From: CBDBFH01 sp965204775
Lineage (GTDB): Bacteria; Pseudomonadota; Alphaproteobacteria; JAPOUT01; G958296285
Length of the DNA stretch: 64,000 nucleotides
Assembly (NCBI GenBank): GCA_965204775.1
Contig: CBDBFH010000023.1
Coordinates: forward strand, 3,518 to 67,517
Reading direction: 5' to 3'
In this document: piece after piece, positions 6,907 through 15,446 of the stretch
How positions within the stretch are numbered: position 1 is the stretch's first letter
Layout: every line of letters starts with the position of its first letter
Translations under genes and position numbers: made by a program
Notes under the pieces: model-generated
The model's input: only the letters and a program-made list of their open reading frames with translations
Database searches by the model: none
What the model was told of the DNA's origin: nothing

Positions 6907-8478
6907 TCACGCAGCGTTGTCCGGCTGTGAGAGTCCGTGAGGGGTTTTGTCCCAGTGATGGGGGCGGCGGCACAGCTGCCAGAGGGCGCGCAGGGCGGCG
7001 GCCCCCATCAGCAACCAGAAGAGGGGGATGAAAACGGCATGGGGGGCCAGGTCTCTTTTGCCGGCTTGGCTTATGTGGCAGGCGAGGAAGCTGAAGAAGA
7101 TGGCGGCGGCGTATCCGATGCCGCCCAGGGCGAGGGCGGCGGGCTTCCAGGAGATGACTCCGGCGAGAGACAGGACGATGATTGCGGGCCAGAGGGTGCA
7201 ATGGGCGAGGAGGGAGATGATATAGGCGGGGATCATGCAGTGGAGCCAGAGGACGCCGCGCAGTCCGATGGCCTGGCGCAGGCGGCGGGGGCGGCGCATG
7301 GCGGCGAGCCAGGTCTGGAGCCATCCCTTGATCCAGCGCGAGCGCTGGCGCAGCCAGTTTTGGAGATGTCCGTTGGGCTCTTCGAGGGTGAGGGAATCGA
7401 GCATGGCGCAGCGCAGTCCGGCGCGGGCGATTCGCAGGCCGAGTTCGGCGTCTTCGGTCAGGTTGTATGCGTCCCAGCCGCCAAGTCTGATGAGCGCGTC
7501 GGTGCGGAAATGGTTGGAGGTTCCGCCGAGCAGGACGGGAACGCCCAGGAGAACGCAAAGCGGCAGGAAGAGGGAGAAGTGGGTTGTGTATTCGATGGCG
7601 AATTGCCTGGCGAGCCAGTTGTCGCTTTTGGAGCGGAAGAAGTTGAGGGGGGCCTGGAGGCAGACGAGTTCTTCGGGGGCCTGGCTGAAGGCATTGGCGG
7701 CGCGGCGCAATTGTTGGGGGTGGGGCTGGTCTTCGGCGTCATAGATGGTCAGGAGTTCGCCGCGCACGAAGAAGAGGGCGTAGTTGCACGCCTTGGCCTT
7801 GGTCAGGGGAGGCCGGGAGGGGGTGATGACAACCTCGAAATGCGGCTCAAGCGGGAGTTTTTCGACATGGGCGATCAGCCCGGCGTCGTGGGCTTCGAGG
7901 ACGAGTTTGATGTCGAGTTTGTCGGCGGGGTAATCGAGGGCGCGCAGATTGTCGATCAGTTTGTCGACGACGGCGGTTTCGCCGAGGAGGGGGGCGAGAA
8001 TGGTGTAGACGGGGAGGTTATGGGTTTCGAGGGGTGTCTGGGGGAGAGGGGCGCAGGCGGCGGCGGGCGAGGTGAAGAGAAAGCGGGAGAGCATTCCATA
8101 GCGCAGGGCGACGGAGGCAAGGCACAGGAAGCCGAGGAAACTTCCGGAGTATGTGACAAAGGCATGAGGAGCGGGGACGGCGCACAAGATCAGGCCGAGG
8201 CCGGCGGCGAGCAGGACGCAGAGCTGGCCGGGGGTGAAGAGGCGTTGCGCCGAGTCGGCGGGATCCAGTCCGGGGCGGCCATTGGCGGCCAGTTCGGCGA
8301 GCAGCGCATCATCGCCGCGCCGCGTGATTCGAGGCGGGCGCGGCGCGGGACTCCGGGCGGCGGGAGGAGCGGGAAAACTGATTCGCTTGGGGGCGAGGCC
8401 GGTCCGGCTTTGCGAAGCCTGCTGTTCCGGTGCAATGGGGCTTGCCTCGGACAAGCGCAGCGTGCCCCCCTTGGTCAC
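6907..8478 (-). CDS. family 2 glycosyltransferase, membrane-bound
   Basis: A 523-residue processive-type GT2 enzyme. After a Pro/Arg-rich N-terminus and a short helical domain (about 50-80), two membrane helices span about 83-130. The catalytic domain holds DAED (247-250), the TEDAEL acceptor/base motif (341-346) and QRSRW (378-382), the D-D-QxxRW set of cellulose-synthase-like enzymes. Further hydrophobic segments follow to the C-terminus. The likely role is export-coupled synthesis of a surface polysaccharide; the sugar is unknown. The start codon is GTG (8476-8478). It is divergent from the epoxide hydrolase gene, with 156 bases between that must hold both promoters. Confidence 0.85.
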   Translation of the reverse strand: MTKGGTLRLSEASPIAPEQQASQSRTGLAPKRISFPAPPAARSPAPRPPRITRRGDDALLAELAANGRPGLDPADSAQRLFTPGQLCVLLAAGLGLILCAVPAPHAFVTYSGSFLGFLCLASVALRYGMLSRFLFTSPAAACAPLPQTPLETHNLPVYTILAPLLGETAVVDKLIDNLRALDYPADKLDIKLVLEAHDAGLIAHVEKLPLEPHFEVVITPSRPPLTKAKACNYALFFVRGELLTIYDAEDQPHPQQLRRAANAFSQAPEELVCLQAPLNFFRSKSDNWLARQFAIEYTTHFSLFLPLCVLLGVPVLLGGTSNHFRTDALIRLGGWDAYNLTEDAELGLRIARAGLRCAMLDSLTLEEPNGHLQNWLRQRSRWIKGWLQTWLAAMRRPRRLRQAIGLRGVLWLHCMIPAYIISLLAHCTLWPAIIVLSLAGVISWKPAALALGGIGYAAAIFFSFLACHISQAGKRDLAPHAVFIPLFWLLMGAAALRALWQLCRRPHHWDKTPHGLSQPDNAA

Positions 8479-8634
8479 TCCCGCGAGAATGATTCGCGTG
8501 AGAGTCTACACGTTTTCGGTGTGGGCGGCGCGGGCGGCGGGTTGTAGGGGAAGGCGAGCGGGGAATTATTTGGCCTGCCCGGGAGCCCTGCTGTAGCATG
8601 AGGGGAGGCAGCGGGAAGGCCGGGGAGGAGACAG

Positions 8635-9825
8635 ATGAGCAAGCCGAAAGCTTTCAAAATCCAGATGGCGCAGGCGGATATCGAGGCGATTCTGGAAAGG
8701 GTCCGGGCCTATCGCTGGCACGAGATGCCGCAGATTGCACCGGACGGGGACCGCTGGGCCTATGGGACGGACATGGCCTATATGCAGGAGTTATGCGCCT
8801 ACTGGGTTCAGGACTATGACTGGCGCGCACATGAGGCGCAGTTGAACCGCTTTTCGCATTTCCGGTGTGACGTGGACGGGCGGGGGGTTCATTTTATTCA
8901 GGCGAAATCTTCGAATCCGAACGCGCCGGCCCTGCTTTTGACTCATGGCTGGCCGGGCTCGGTCTATGAGTTCATGGAGGTGATCGGCCCGCTGGCGCGC
9001 CCGGAAGCCTTTGGGGGCCGGGCGCAAGACGGGATGGATGTGATTGCGCCCTCGCTGCCCGGCTATGCCTTTTCGGACAAGCCGGACAGGCCGCTGGGGC
9101 CCAAGAGCACCGCCGCTTTGTGGGACCGGCTGATGCGCGAGCAGCTGAACTATGACTCGTATATTGCCCAGGGCGGCGACTGGGGTGCGGTGGTTTCGAG
9201 TTTTCTGGGCTTGAATCATGCGCGGGGGGCGGGGGGCGGCTGCCGGGCGGTTCATTTGAATATGTACGCCCTGCGCTCTGCCGGGGCGCAGGCGCAGACG
9301 GCGGAGGAGAAACGGTGGCAGGAGTCGGCGCGCGCGGTGTTTGAATGGGAGAGCGCCTATCTGCGCCTTCAGATGACCAAACCGCAAACCCTCTCCTATG
9401 CGATGATGGACAGTCCGGTCGGGGTGTGCGCGTGGATTGTGGAGAAGTTTCACCGCTGGTCGGACCGGCGCGGGGCGAAGCCGGGCGAGCATATCGAGAA
9501 CGCTTTCAGCAAGGATCAGTTGCTGACCAATGTGATGATCTATCTTCTGACGCGCAGTTTTAACACGGCGGCGTGGTTTTACCGGGGGATGGCGGAGGAA
9601 GGGGGCGTGGATCTGGCGGAAGGGGAGCGGATTGAGGTTCCGGTGGGTGCGGCGCTGTTTCCGCGCGAGTTCATCCCTTTTCCGCCGCGCCGGATGGTGG
9701 AGGCCGGATACAATATTCAGCGCTGGAGCGAGATGGCGCGCGGCGGCCATTTTGCGGCGATGGAGGAGCCAGGGCTGTTTGTCGAGGATGTGCGCGCCTT
9801 TGTGCGCAGTCTTGCGCCGTCTTGA
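8635..9825 (+). CDS. epoxide hydrolase (EHN-type alpha/beta hydrolase)
   Basis: A 396-residue protein with the N-terminal epoxide hydrolase domain (about 1-110, including the YRWHEMP and DYDWR blocks) followed by an alpha/beta hydrolase fold. HGWPG (104-108) forms the oxyanion loop, Asp182 in GGDWG is the nucleophile and GHF near 375 supplies the catalytic His. It should convert an epoxide to a vicinal diol, probably in the cytoplasm since no signal peptide is present. ATG 8635 follows a GGGGAGGAGACAG-type ribosome site. It is convergent with accA, with 12 bases between the stops. Confidence 0.85.
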   Translation: MSKPKAFKIQMAQADIEAILERVRAYRWHEMPQIAPDGDRWAYGTDMAYMQELCAYWVQDYDWRAHEAQLNRFSHFRCDVDGRGVHFIQAKSSNPNAPALLLTHGWPGSVYEFMEVIGPLARPEAFGGRAQDGMDVIAPSLPGYAFSDKPDRPLGPKSTAALWDRLMREQLNYDSYIAQGGDWGAVVSSFLGLNHARGAGGGCRAVHLNMYALRSAGAQAQTAEEKRWQESARAVFEWESAYLRLQMTKPQTLSYAMMDSPVGVCAWIVEKFHRWSDRRGAKPGEHIENAFSKDQLLTNVMIYLLTRSFNTAAWFYRGMAEEGGVDLAEGERIEVPVGAALFPREFIPFPPRRMVEAGYNIQRWSEMARGGHFAAMEEPGLFVEDVRAFVRSLAPS

Positions 9826-9837
9826 GGGGCGCGAGGT

Positions 9838-10860
9838 TCAGGACCGGCGGCGGGGTTTGGCGCGGGAAGATGTGCGCCGCCGGGCGTGGATGGCGGCAGG
9901 GGCGGCGGCGGGGGCGCGGCCCATGGCGAGGAATTTCTCGGATCGGGCGGTTTGGAGCTGTTCGGGGGTTTCGTCCTGCAATTCACGCAGATGGCGGGCG
10001 AGGGCCTGTCCGGCGGCGGCGATGGCCTCAGCGGGATTGCGGTGCGCGCCTCCCAGCGGCTCGGAGATGATCTCGTCGATCACGCCGAGGCGGATCAGGG
10101 ACTGGGCGGTGATCCGCATGGCCCCGGCGGCGTCGCGGGCGCGGGCGGCGTCGCGCCAGAGGATCGAGGCGGAGGCCTCCGGCGAGGCGACGGTGTAAAT
10201 CGCATGTTCCAGCATCAAGACGCGGTTGGCAGTGGCCAGCGCGACCGCGCCGCCTGACCCGCCTTCGCCGATCACCAGCGCGAGATTGGGAACCTTGAGC
10301 GACAGGCAGCGGTCGGTGGAGCGGGCGATGGCCTCGGACTGGCCGCGCTGTTCGGCGCCGATTCCGGGATAGGCCCCGGCGGTGTCGATCAGGCTGATCA
10401 CCGGCAGGCGAAAGCGGTCGGCCAGCGTCATCAGCCGGACCGCCTTGCGATAGCCTTCGGGCCGGGCCATGCCGAAATTATGCTTGACCCGCGACTGGGT
10501 GTCGGCGCCCTTTTCATGGCCGATGACCATCACCGGCGCGCCGCGGAAGCGGGCGAGGCCGCCGAGGATCGCCTGATCGTCGGCATAGGCGCGATCTCCG
10601 GCGAGGGGGGAGAATTCGTCGAACAGGCTTTCGACATAATCCAGCATATGGGGCCGTTCGGGATGGCGGGCGACCTGACATTTCTGCCACGGGTCGAGTT
10701 CTTTATAGAGTTTGCGCAAGAGGGCGGCGGCGCGCGTTTCGAGGCGGCGCGCCTCGCCCTTGATTTTGACCGAAGCGTCGCCTTCGGCGAGGGCGCGCAG
10801 TTCCTGGATCTTGCCCTCGAGTTCGGCCAGGGGTTTTTCGAAATCCAGATAGGCCGGCAT
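9838..10860 (-). CDS. accA: acetyl-CoA carboxylase carboxyltransferase subunit alpha
   Basis: A 340-residue AccA. It carries the N-terminal helical segment MPAYLDFEKPLAELEGKI, the DPWQKCQVARHP region, and the crotonase-fold core with IDTAGAYPGIGAE, GEGGSGGA and ASILWRD that make the carboxybiotin/acetyl-CoA active site. With AccD (not in this window) it transfers carboxyl from biotin to acetyl-CoA, the first step of fatty acid synthesis. The C-terminus has a basic, Ala/Arg-rich tail longer than in many homologues. It lies downstream of xerD with 96 bases between. Confidence 0.95.
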   Translation of the reverse strand: MPAYLDFEKPLAELEGKIQELRALAEGDASVKIKGEARRLETRAAALLRKLYKELDPWQKCQVARHPERPHMLDYVESLFDEFSPLAGDRAYADDQAILGGLARFRGAPVMVIGHEKGADTQSRVKHNFGMARPEGYRKAVRLMTLADRFRLPVISLIDTAGAYPGIGAEQRGQSEAIARSTDRCLSLKVPNLALVIGEGGSGGAVALATANRVLMLEHAIYTVASPEASASILWRDAARARDAAGAMRITAQSLIRLGVIDEIISEPLGGAHRNPAEAIAAAGQALARHLRELQDETPEQLQTARSEKFLAMGRAPAAAPAAIHARRRTSSRAKPRRRS

Positions 10861-10956
10861 GTAAAGACCGCCTCCGCTTCCCCGTTGCGGGTGTGCCTCC
10901 TTCCTCCTCCGCCTTTGTTAAGATTCCCTTGAGCGCGGCGGATTGAGACGGGGAGT

Positions 10957-11913
10957 CTAGCCGTTTTTGGCGGGCAGGGCCAGAGGGTGGCGGGTGTTGA
11001 CGATTTGGGCGAGGCGCTCTTCGAGGACGTGGGTATAGATCTGGGTGGTTGAAATATCGGCGTGACCGAGCATTTTCTGGACGACGCGCAGATTTGCGCC
11101 GCGGGCGAGGAGGTGGCTGGCGAAGGCGTGGCGCAGGACATGGGGGCTGACGGCTTTTGGATCGAGTCCGGCCTGTGAGGCTGCGTTTTTGAGGATTTGG
11201 GCGAAGCGGTGGCGGGTGAGATGGCCTTTGGCGGCGGCGGCGGAGGGGAAGACATAGGACGAGGCGGCGGCGCGCGTGGGGGCGGGGCGGGCCAGCCAGT
11301 CGTCGAGGGCGGCGCGGGCGGGGGGGCTGAGGGGGACGATGCGTTCGCGGTCGCCTTTGCCGCGAATGAGCAGGAAGCGGGGGTCATGGGCGGCGGCTTC
11401 GCGGCGCAGGCCGACCAGTTCCGAGACGCGCAATCCGGTGGCATAGAGGAGTTCCAGGAGGCAGACGAGGCGGGCGCGGGCGTGGGCCTGCGCCGGGGTC
11501 TGGCCGGGGTGCGGGCGCCGCGCGGCGGCGAGCAGGGCTTCGACTTGAGACACGCTGAGGATTTTGGGCAGGCTTTTGGCGGCGCGGGGGGCTTGCAAAT
11601 CGCGGGCGGGGTTGTCGGGGCGGCGCTTTTCGAGGAGGAGGAATTTGAAGAATTGCCGCAGCGCCGAAATCTGGCGGGACTGGGTTGCGCGGGCGCGGTT
11701 TTCTTTGGCGGCGGCGGCGAGAAAGGCGCGCAGATCGGAGGCTTCGGCGCGCAGCGGGCTGCGGTCGCGGCGGCGCAGAAACCGGCAGAGTTTGTCCAGA
11801 TCGCGCCGATAGGCCTGCAGGGTGTTGGCGGCGGCGGCGCGCTCGACGCTCATCATTTCGAGAAACGTCTCGATGGCGCGGGCGTCTTCCGGTTTGAGCG
11901 ATTCAGCGCGCAT
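10957..11913 (-). CDS. xerD: tyrosine site-specific recombinase XerD
   Basis: A 318-residue tyrosine recombinase with an N-terminal SAM-like core-binding domain (about 8-100) and a catalytic domain. The catalytic set is visible: Arg162 (TGLRVSEL), Lys in the RGKGDRER hairpin (about 184-191), His258 and Arg261 (HVLRH), His284 (LGHAD) and Tyr293 (IYTHV). Its position next to aroK/aroB fits the chromosomal XerD of alphaproteobacteria, which resolves chromosome dimers at dif with XerC and FtsK. The start at 11913 overlaps the end of the upstream hypothetical gene by 11 bases. It is not a phage integrase: there is no attachment site or phage gene next to it. Confidence 0.9.
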   Translation of the reverse strand: MRAESLKPEDARAIETFLEMMSVERAAAANTLQAYRRDLDKLCRFLRRRDRSPLRAEASDLRAFLAAAAKENRARATQSRQISALRQFFKFLLLEKRRPDNPARDLQAPRAAKSLPKILSVSQVEALLAAARRPHPGQTPAQAHARARLVCLLELLYATGLRVSELVGLRREAAAHDPRFLLIRGKGDRERIVPLSPPARAALDDWLARPAPTRAAASSYVFPSAAAAKGHLTRHRFAQILKNAASQAGLDPKAVSPHVLRHAFASHLLARGANLRVVQKMLGHADISTTQIYTHVLEERLAQIVNTRHPLALPAKNG

Positions 11914-13552
11914 GGATCACTGCGGCCTCGACGGCGATCTGCCGGGCATGATCCTCCAGTCCGGCGAGGACCAGAGCATGGGTTGCGGCATAGAAGAGGG
12001 CGGGGTCCGGAGCGGCGCGCCGATTGGCCCGGTCGAGCAGGGCGAGGACATGCAAGACGGCCTCGCCCCGCCATCCGGCGCGGGCGGCGGCGATCATGGT
12101 CTGGGCTGATTGGGGGAGTTCCGGCGGGGCGAGGCCGGGAACGGCAAAGGCCCCGGCAAGGAGCGCAGCGAGGAGCGGCGAGTCCGGCGGCGGGGCGGTG
12201 TTTTGGGTTTCTTGATTTTCCTGGTTCCGGCGCGCGGCGGCGGCGCGGAAGAGGAGCGTCACGGCGCGGATCATGATGTCGGTTTCGGGGGTTTGATCTT
12301 CGGGGGTTTGATCTGTCCGGGCGGACGGGGCCAGCGCCGTCCAGCGGCGCAAGGCGTTGCGGTCCTGGGCGAGGAGGAAGGCAGCCAGCGCATCGGGCAG
12401 GAGGCCGCGCAAGGCCGGATCGGGGTCAAGCGCGCGCAAGGCGGGGGTATAGGCTTCAAGCAAAGCGAGGTAGAGGGCGGGGTTGCGGGCGGCGGCGAGT
12501 TGCTCTTGCAGGGCGGCGGGCAGGAGTGGGTCTTGCCCGGCGGCAGCGGGCGGGGGCGGGTCTTGCCCGGCGGTGGCGGGCGCGGGCGGGTCTTGCCTGG
12601 CGGCGGCGGGCGGGGGCGCGACGGCGCGCAGACGCAAGCGGCGGGCGGCGGCCAGCGCCAGCGGCGAGGCGGGCGCGGCCATCGACAGCAGGAGGGGAAG
12701 CAGCGCAGGGGGCGCGGCGAAGGCGGCGGTTTCGGGCGGGGTGCGCCGGGCCTGGCGGTAGAGGGCGAGTTCGACGCCGGTGAGGCGGCGGGGCGGCGCG
12801 CCGGGGTCTTCCTGCTGTCCGAGGGCGGCGGCGAGGAGGGGGAAGAAGGCGGGGTCGCCGCCGCCTTCGCGCAGGAGATCGGCGGTGAACAAAGCGGCTT
12901 CGGCGCGACCTTCGAGGGCGGCGCACAGGGCGGCGAGATGAAGGGGGAAGGTCTCGCCCCGGCGCGCTTCCAGTTGGCGTGGGCGGAGGCGGGCGAAGGC
13001 GCAGGCGCGGCGCGGGCGGCCTTCGGCCAGAGCGAGGCGAATGCGCAGGGGGTCGAGTTCGGGATCGGCGAGCAGCGCGGGCCAGATTTCGGCCAGACGG
13101 TTGAGGGAGTCGAGGTCGCCCAGATCATAGAGGCGGGCCAGGCGCAGGCGGTTGAAGCGGCGGCGGGTTTCGGGATCGAAAGCGAGCGGGGCGGCGGTGA
13201 GCAGGAGGCGGCGGGCGAGGGCGATTTGGGCGGGCCGGTCGGCATGGAGCGTCCAGTTCTGCATGAGGGCGAGGAGGCGGGCGGGGTCGGCGCTCTGCCA
13301 GATATCTTCGCCCAGCCCCTGGGCGGCGGGGAGCAGGCCGAGGCGTTCGGGTTGGGCGGGCGGGCTTTGGAATCCGAAGACCGGGGGCCGGACCGGCGGC
13401 GGGGGCAGGGGCTTGGGGGCGGGGCGGGCGAGGCCGGGGGGCCGCACATCGAGCGGTTCGGCGCGGGCGGCGAAGGGAGAGAGGGCGGCGGCGATGATCA
13501 GAAGAAGCGCGCCGGCTGGCGGGAGGAGGTTTCTAGCGGGGGAATTGTTCAT
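11903..13552 (-). CDS. hypothetical exported helical-repeat protein with Pro/Ala-rich repeats
   Basis: This 549-residue protein is not recognised beyond occupying the usual slot of a poorly conserved hypothetical between aroK and xerD. It begins with a signal peptide (hydrophobic LLPPAGALLLIIAAALS, cleavage after ARA at about 31), then a Pro-rich linker, then mostly helical Ala/Leu/Arg-rich sequence suggestive of TPR-like repeats. Around residues 313-342 it holds three decapeptides of the type GQDPPxPAxA, encoded by the 30-bp repeats at 12528-12617, and near 415-425 a duplicated DQTPE (12284-12313). A periplasmic scaffold role is possible but unproven. It overlaps xerD at its end and a small membrane-protein ORF at its start. 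Confidence 0.7.
   Translation of the reverse strand: MNNSPARNLLPPAGALLLIIAAALSPFAARAEPLDVRPPGLARPAPKPLPPPPVRPPVFGFQSPPAQPERLGLLPAAQGLGEDIWQSADPARLLALMQNWTLHADRPAQIALARRLLLTAAPLAFDPETRRRFNRLRLARLYDLGDLDSLNRLAEIWPALLADPELDPLRIRLALAEGRPRRACAFARLRPRQLEARRGETFPLHLAALCAALEGRAEAALFTADLLREGGGDPAFFPLLAAALGQQEDPGAPPRRLTGVELALYRQARRTPPETAAFAAPPALLPLLLSMAAPASPLALAAARRLRLRAVAPPPAAARQDPPAPATAGQDPPPPAAAGQDPLLPAALQEQLAAARNPALYLALLEAYTPALRALDPDPALRGLLPDALAAFLLAQDRNALRRWTALAPSARTDQTPEDQTPETDIMIRAVTLLFRAAAARRNQENQETQNTAPPPDSPLLAALLAGAFAVPGLAPPELPQSAQTMIAAARAGWRGEAVLHVLALLDRANRRAAPDPALFYAATHALVLAGLEDHARQIAVEAAVIHAR
12284..12313 (-). repeat. 15-bp tandem repeat x2
   Basis: TTCGGGGGTTTGATC occurs twice back to back (12284-12298 and 12299-12313) and encodes the duplicated DQTPE in the hypothetical exported protein. 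The copies are identical, so the duplication is recent or maintained. Confidence 0.9.
12528..12617 (-). repeat. 30-bp tandem repeat x3
   Basis: Three adjacent 30-base units start at 12528, 12558 and 12588. Each begins GGGTCTTGCC and ends in a GGGC-rich tract, with two or three substitutions between units. They keep the frame and encode Pro/Ala-rich decapeptides of the exported hypothetical protein. Confidence 0.9.
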
Positions 13553-13670
13553 CGGAGAGGGTTTTTTCCACCTGGCGCAAGGGTGGCTGTGCGCGCTGAA
13601 GGAGGAAAGTGGCGGTTCCGGCGGCGGCGATCGCGAGCAGGAAGAGAGAGATGACGACGCGAAACATCAT
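13533..13670 (-). CDS. small single-pass membrane protein (possible)
   Basis: A 45-residue ORF starting MMFRVV, with one hydrophobic segment (about 4-24, VVISLFLLAIAAAGTATFLL) and a charged tail ending SDEQFPR. Its stop overlaps the start of the exported hypothetical gene by 20 bases, as expected for coupled genes. The ribosome site is weak and I do not recognise a family, so it may be only an open frame. The frame is also open upstream to 13850, but that part is AT-rich intergenic sequence. Confidence 0.4.
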   Translation of the reverse strand: MMFRVVISLFLLAIAAAGTATFLLQRAQPPLRQVEKTLSDEQFPR

Positions 13671-13800
13671 GAGGGGAGCATGGCGGGGCGCGGGTGGGGG
13701 GGGCGGGAGGCCGAGGAGAGGATATATGTTTTTACATGTTTGGGGATGATTTTGTTTATTGTGTTCAGGTTGATTGGGTTTGTTGTGGTTTTGGGCGGAG

Positions 13801-14313
13801 ATGCGGCGGGGTTTGCGGATTGTCTTGATCGGGATGATGGGCGCGGGCAAGAGCGCGACGGGCCGGATTTTGGGCGAGCTGCTGGATATTCCCTTTTCTG
13901 ATTCGGATGAGGTGATTGCCGGGGAGGCAGGGATGCCGGTTGCGCGGATTTTTGACGCGGAGGGGGAGGCGGGTTTTCGGCGGCGGGAGAAGGAGGTGAT
14001 GGCCCGTCTTTTGGCCTGCGAGCGGCTGGTTTTGGCGGCGGGGGGGGGATCGATTCTTGATTCCGGGACGCGGGGCCTGATTGCGCGCCGCGCGGCTTCG
14101 GTCTGGCTGAAGGCGCGGGCCGGGACGCTGGCCGGGCGTTTGGGGGCGGGAGCGGGGCGGCCGCTTTTGCGGGGGCGCGATCTTTGCGCGCAGCTGCGCG
14201 GCCTGCTGGCGGCGCGCGAATCTTTTTACGCGCGCGCCGATATGACTCTGGAAACCGATTCGCTTTCGCCCCGGGCGGCGGCGGAGGCGATCTGCGCGTG
14301 GCTTGCCCGATGA
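13801..14313 (+). CDS. aroK: shikimate kinase
   Basis: A 170-residue P-loop kinase. It shows GMMGAGKSATG (11-21, Walker A), a DSDEVI Asp pair that binds shikimate, and LAAGGGSIL for the substrate site. It phosphorylates shikimate with ATP in aromatic amino acid synthesis. The open frame starts nine codons earlier (ATG 13774), but that extension is low-GC leader sequence, so MRRGLRIVLIG is the more likely start even though its ribosome site is close. The stop overlaps the aroB start (ATGA at 14310-14313), forming the normal aroKB operon. Confidence 0.9.
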   Translation: MRRGLRIVLIGMMGAGKSATGRILGELLDIPFSDSDEVIAGEAGMPVARIFDAEGEAGFRRREKEVMARLLACERLVLAAGGGSILDSGTRGLIARRAASVWLKARAGTLAGRLGAGAGRPLLRGRDLCAQLRGLLAARESFYARADMTLETDSLSPRAAAEAICAWLAR

Positions 14314-15446
14314 CCGAGCGCAGATTCGCCCGCCGGGACGCATATGAGATTGAGGTTGCGGCGGGGCCTTTGTCCTATCGGGTTTTGGTGGGGCGTGATC
14401 TGTTGGCGCGGGCGGGGGAGTTGTTGCGCCCGCATCTTTCGGGCGGACGGGCGGCGATTGTGACCGACCGGGTTTTGGCGGCGCGCTATGGGGAGCAGGT
14501 GAGGGGCGCGCTGGGGGCGGCGGGGATTGAGGCGGAGCTGTTTCTGGTCCCGGAGGGCGAGGCGGCCAAGCGTTTTGGCGAGCTGGAGAAGTTGTGCCGG
14601 GCGCTGCTGGCGGCGCGCCTTGAGCGGCATGATCTGGTCTGTGGGCTGGGCGGGGGCAGCATTGGCGATCTGGCGGGTCTGGCGGCGAGTCTGGTCCGGC
14701 GGGGCGTGCATCTGGCGCACCTGCCGACCAGTTTGCTGGCGCAGGTTGATTCCGCGATTGGGGGCAAGACGGCGATTGACACCGAACAGGGGAAGAATCT
14801 GATTGGGAGTTTTTATCATCCCCGCCTTGTGATCAGCGATATTGGGGTTTTGGAGAGTTTGCCGGCGCGGGCCATGCGCGGCGGCTATGCCGAGATTGTC
14901 AAATATGCGCTGATCGGGGACCGGGCGTTTTACGACTGGCTGGACGAGCATCTGGAGGCGATTTTATCGCGCGAGCCGGGGGCGCTGGCGGCGGCGATTG
15001 CCGAGAGCGTGCGGGCCAAGGCGCGGATTGTGGGGGAAGATCCGCAAGAATCGGGGCGGCGGGCGCTTCTCAATCTGGGTCACACTTTTGGCCATGCGCT
15101 GGAGACGGCGGCGGGCCACGGCGCGCAGCTGCCGCATGGCGAGGCGGTGGCGGTCGGGCTGGTTCTGGCCTTTGATTTTTCGGTTCGCCTGGGCCTGTGC
15201 CGGGCGGAGGAGGCGGAGGCGGTGCGCGGTCATCTGCGCCGGGCGGGTCTGCCGGTTTCGGCGGCGGGCTTGCCGGTCCGGCCTGAGCCGGATCATCTGA
15301 TTGAGATTATGGGGCAGGACAAGAAAGTCTCGCGCGGGCGGCTTGGTTTCATTTTGGCGCGGGGGATCGGGCGGGCGGAGATTGTTCGCGATCCGCCGCG
15401 CGAGGAGTTGCGCGCGCTGCTGGCGGGGAGTCTGGGCCGGGCATGA
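14310..15446 (+). CDS. aroB: 3-dehydroquinate synthase
   Basis: A 378-residue AroB, which converts DAHP to 3-dehydroquinate with NAD+ and a divalent metal. Signature blocks are present: GLGGGSIGDLAG, LPTSLLAQVDSAIGGKTA, NLIGSFYHP and NLGHTFGHALE, whose His residues bind metal. The start ATG 14310 overlaps the aroK stop. An open frame extends upstream to 14184 but only inside aroK. The stop overlaps the start of the CNNM-family gene (ATGA at 15443-15446), so three genes are coupled. Confidence 0.95.
   Translation: MTERRFARRDAYEIEVAAGPLSYRVLVGRDLLARAGELLRPHLSGGRAAIVTDRVLAARYGEQVRGALGAAGIEAELFLVPEGEAAKRFGELEKLCRALLAARLERHDLVCGLGGGSIGDLAGLAASLVRRGVHLAHLPTSLLAQVDSAIGGKTAIDTEQGKNLIGSFYHPRLVISDIGVLESLPARAMRGGYAEIVKYALIGDRAFYDWLDEHLEAILSREPGALAAAIAESVRAKARIVGEDPQESGRRALLNLGHTFGHALETAAGHGAQLPHGEAVAVGLVLAFDFSVRLGLCRAEEAEAVRGHLRRAGLPVSAAGLPVRPEPDHLIEIMGQDKKVSRGRLGFILARGIGRAEIVRDPPREELRALLAGSLGRA

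Noticed and set aside
6937..8547. 536-codon plus-strand ORF
   Set aside because: Antisense shadow of the glycosyltransferase; low-complexity Gly/Glu sequence with no family pattern.
10957..11913. Tyrosine recombinase as a phage or island integrase
   Set aside because: Its place beside aroK/aroB and its length and motifs fit chromosomal XerD, and no attachment sites or mobile genes are near.
12110..13654. 514-codon Gly-rich plus-strand ORF
   Set aside because: Shadow of the exported hypothetical protein; the minus-strand frame has a signal peptide and coupled neighbours.
13690..13800. AT-rich gap before aroK as a riboswitch or small RNA
   Set aside because: Only a short imperfect inverted repeat is visible; it more likely holds the divergent promoters.
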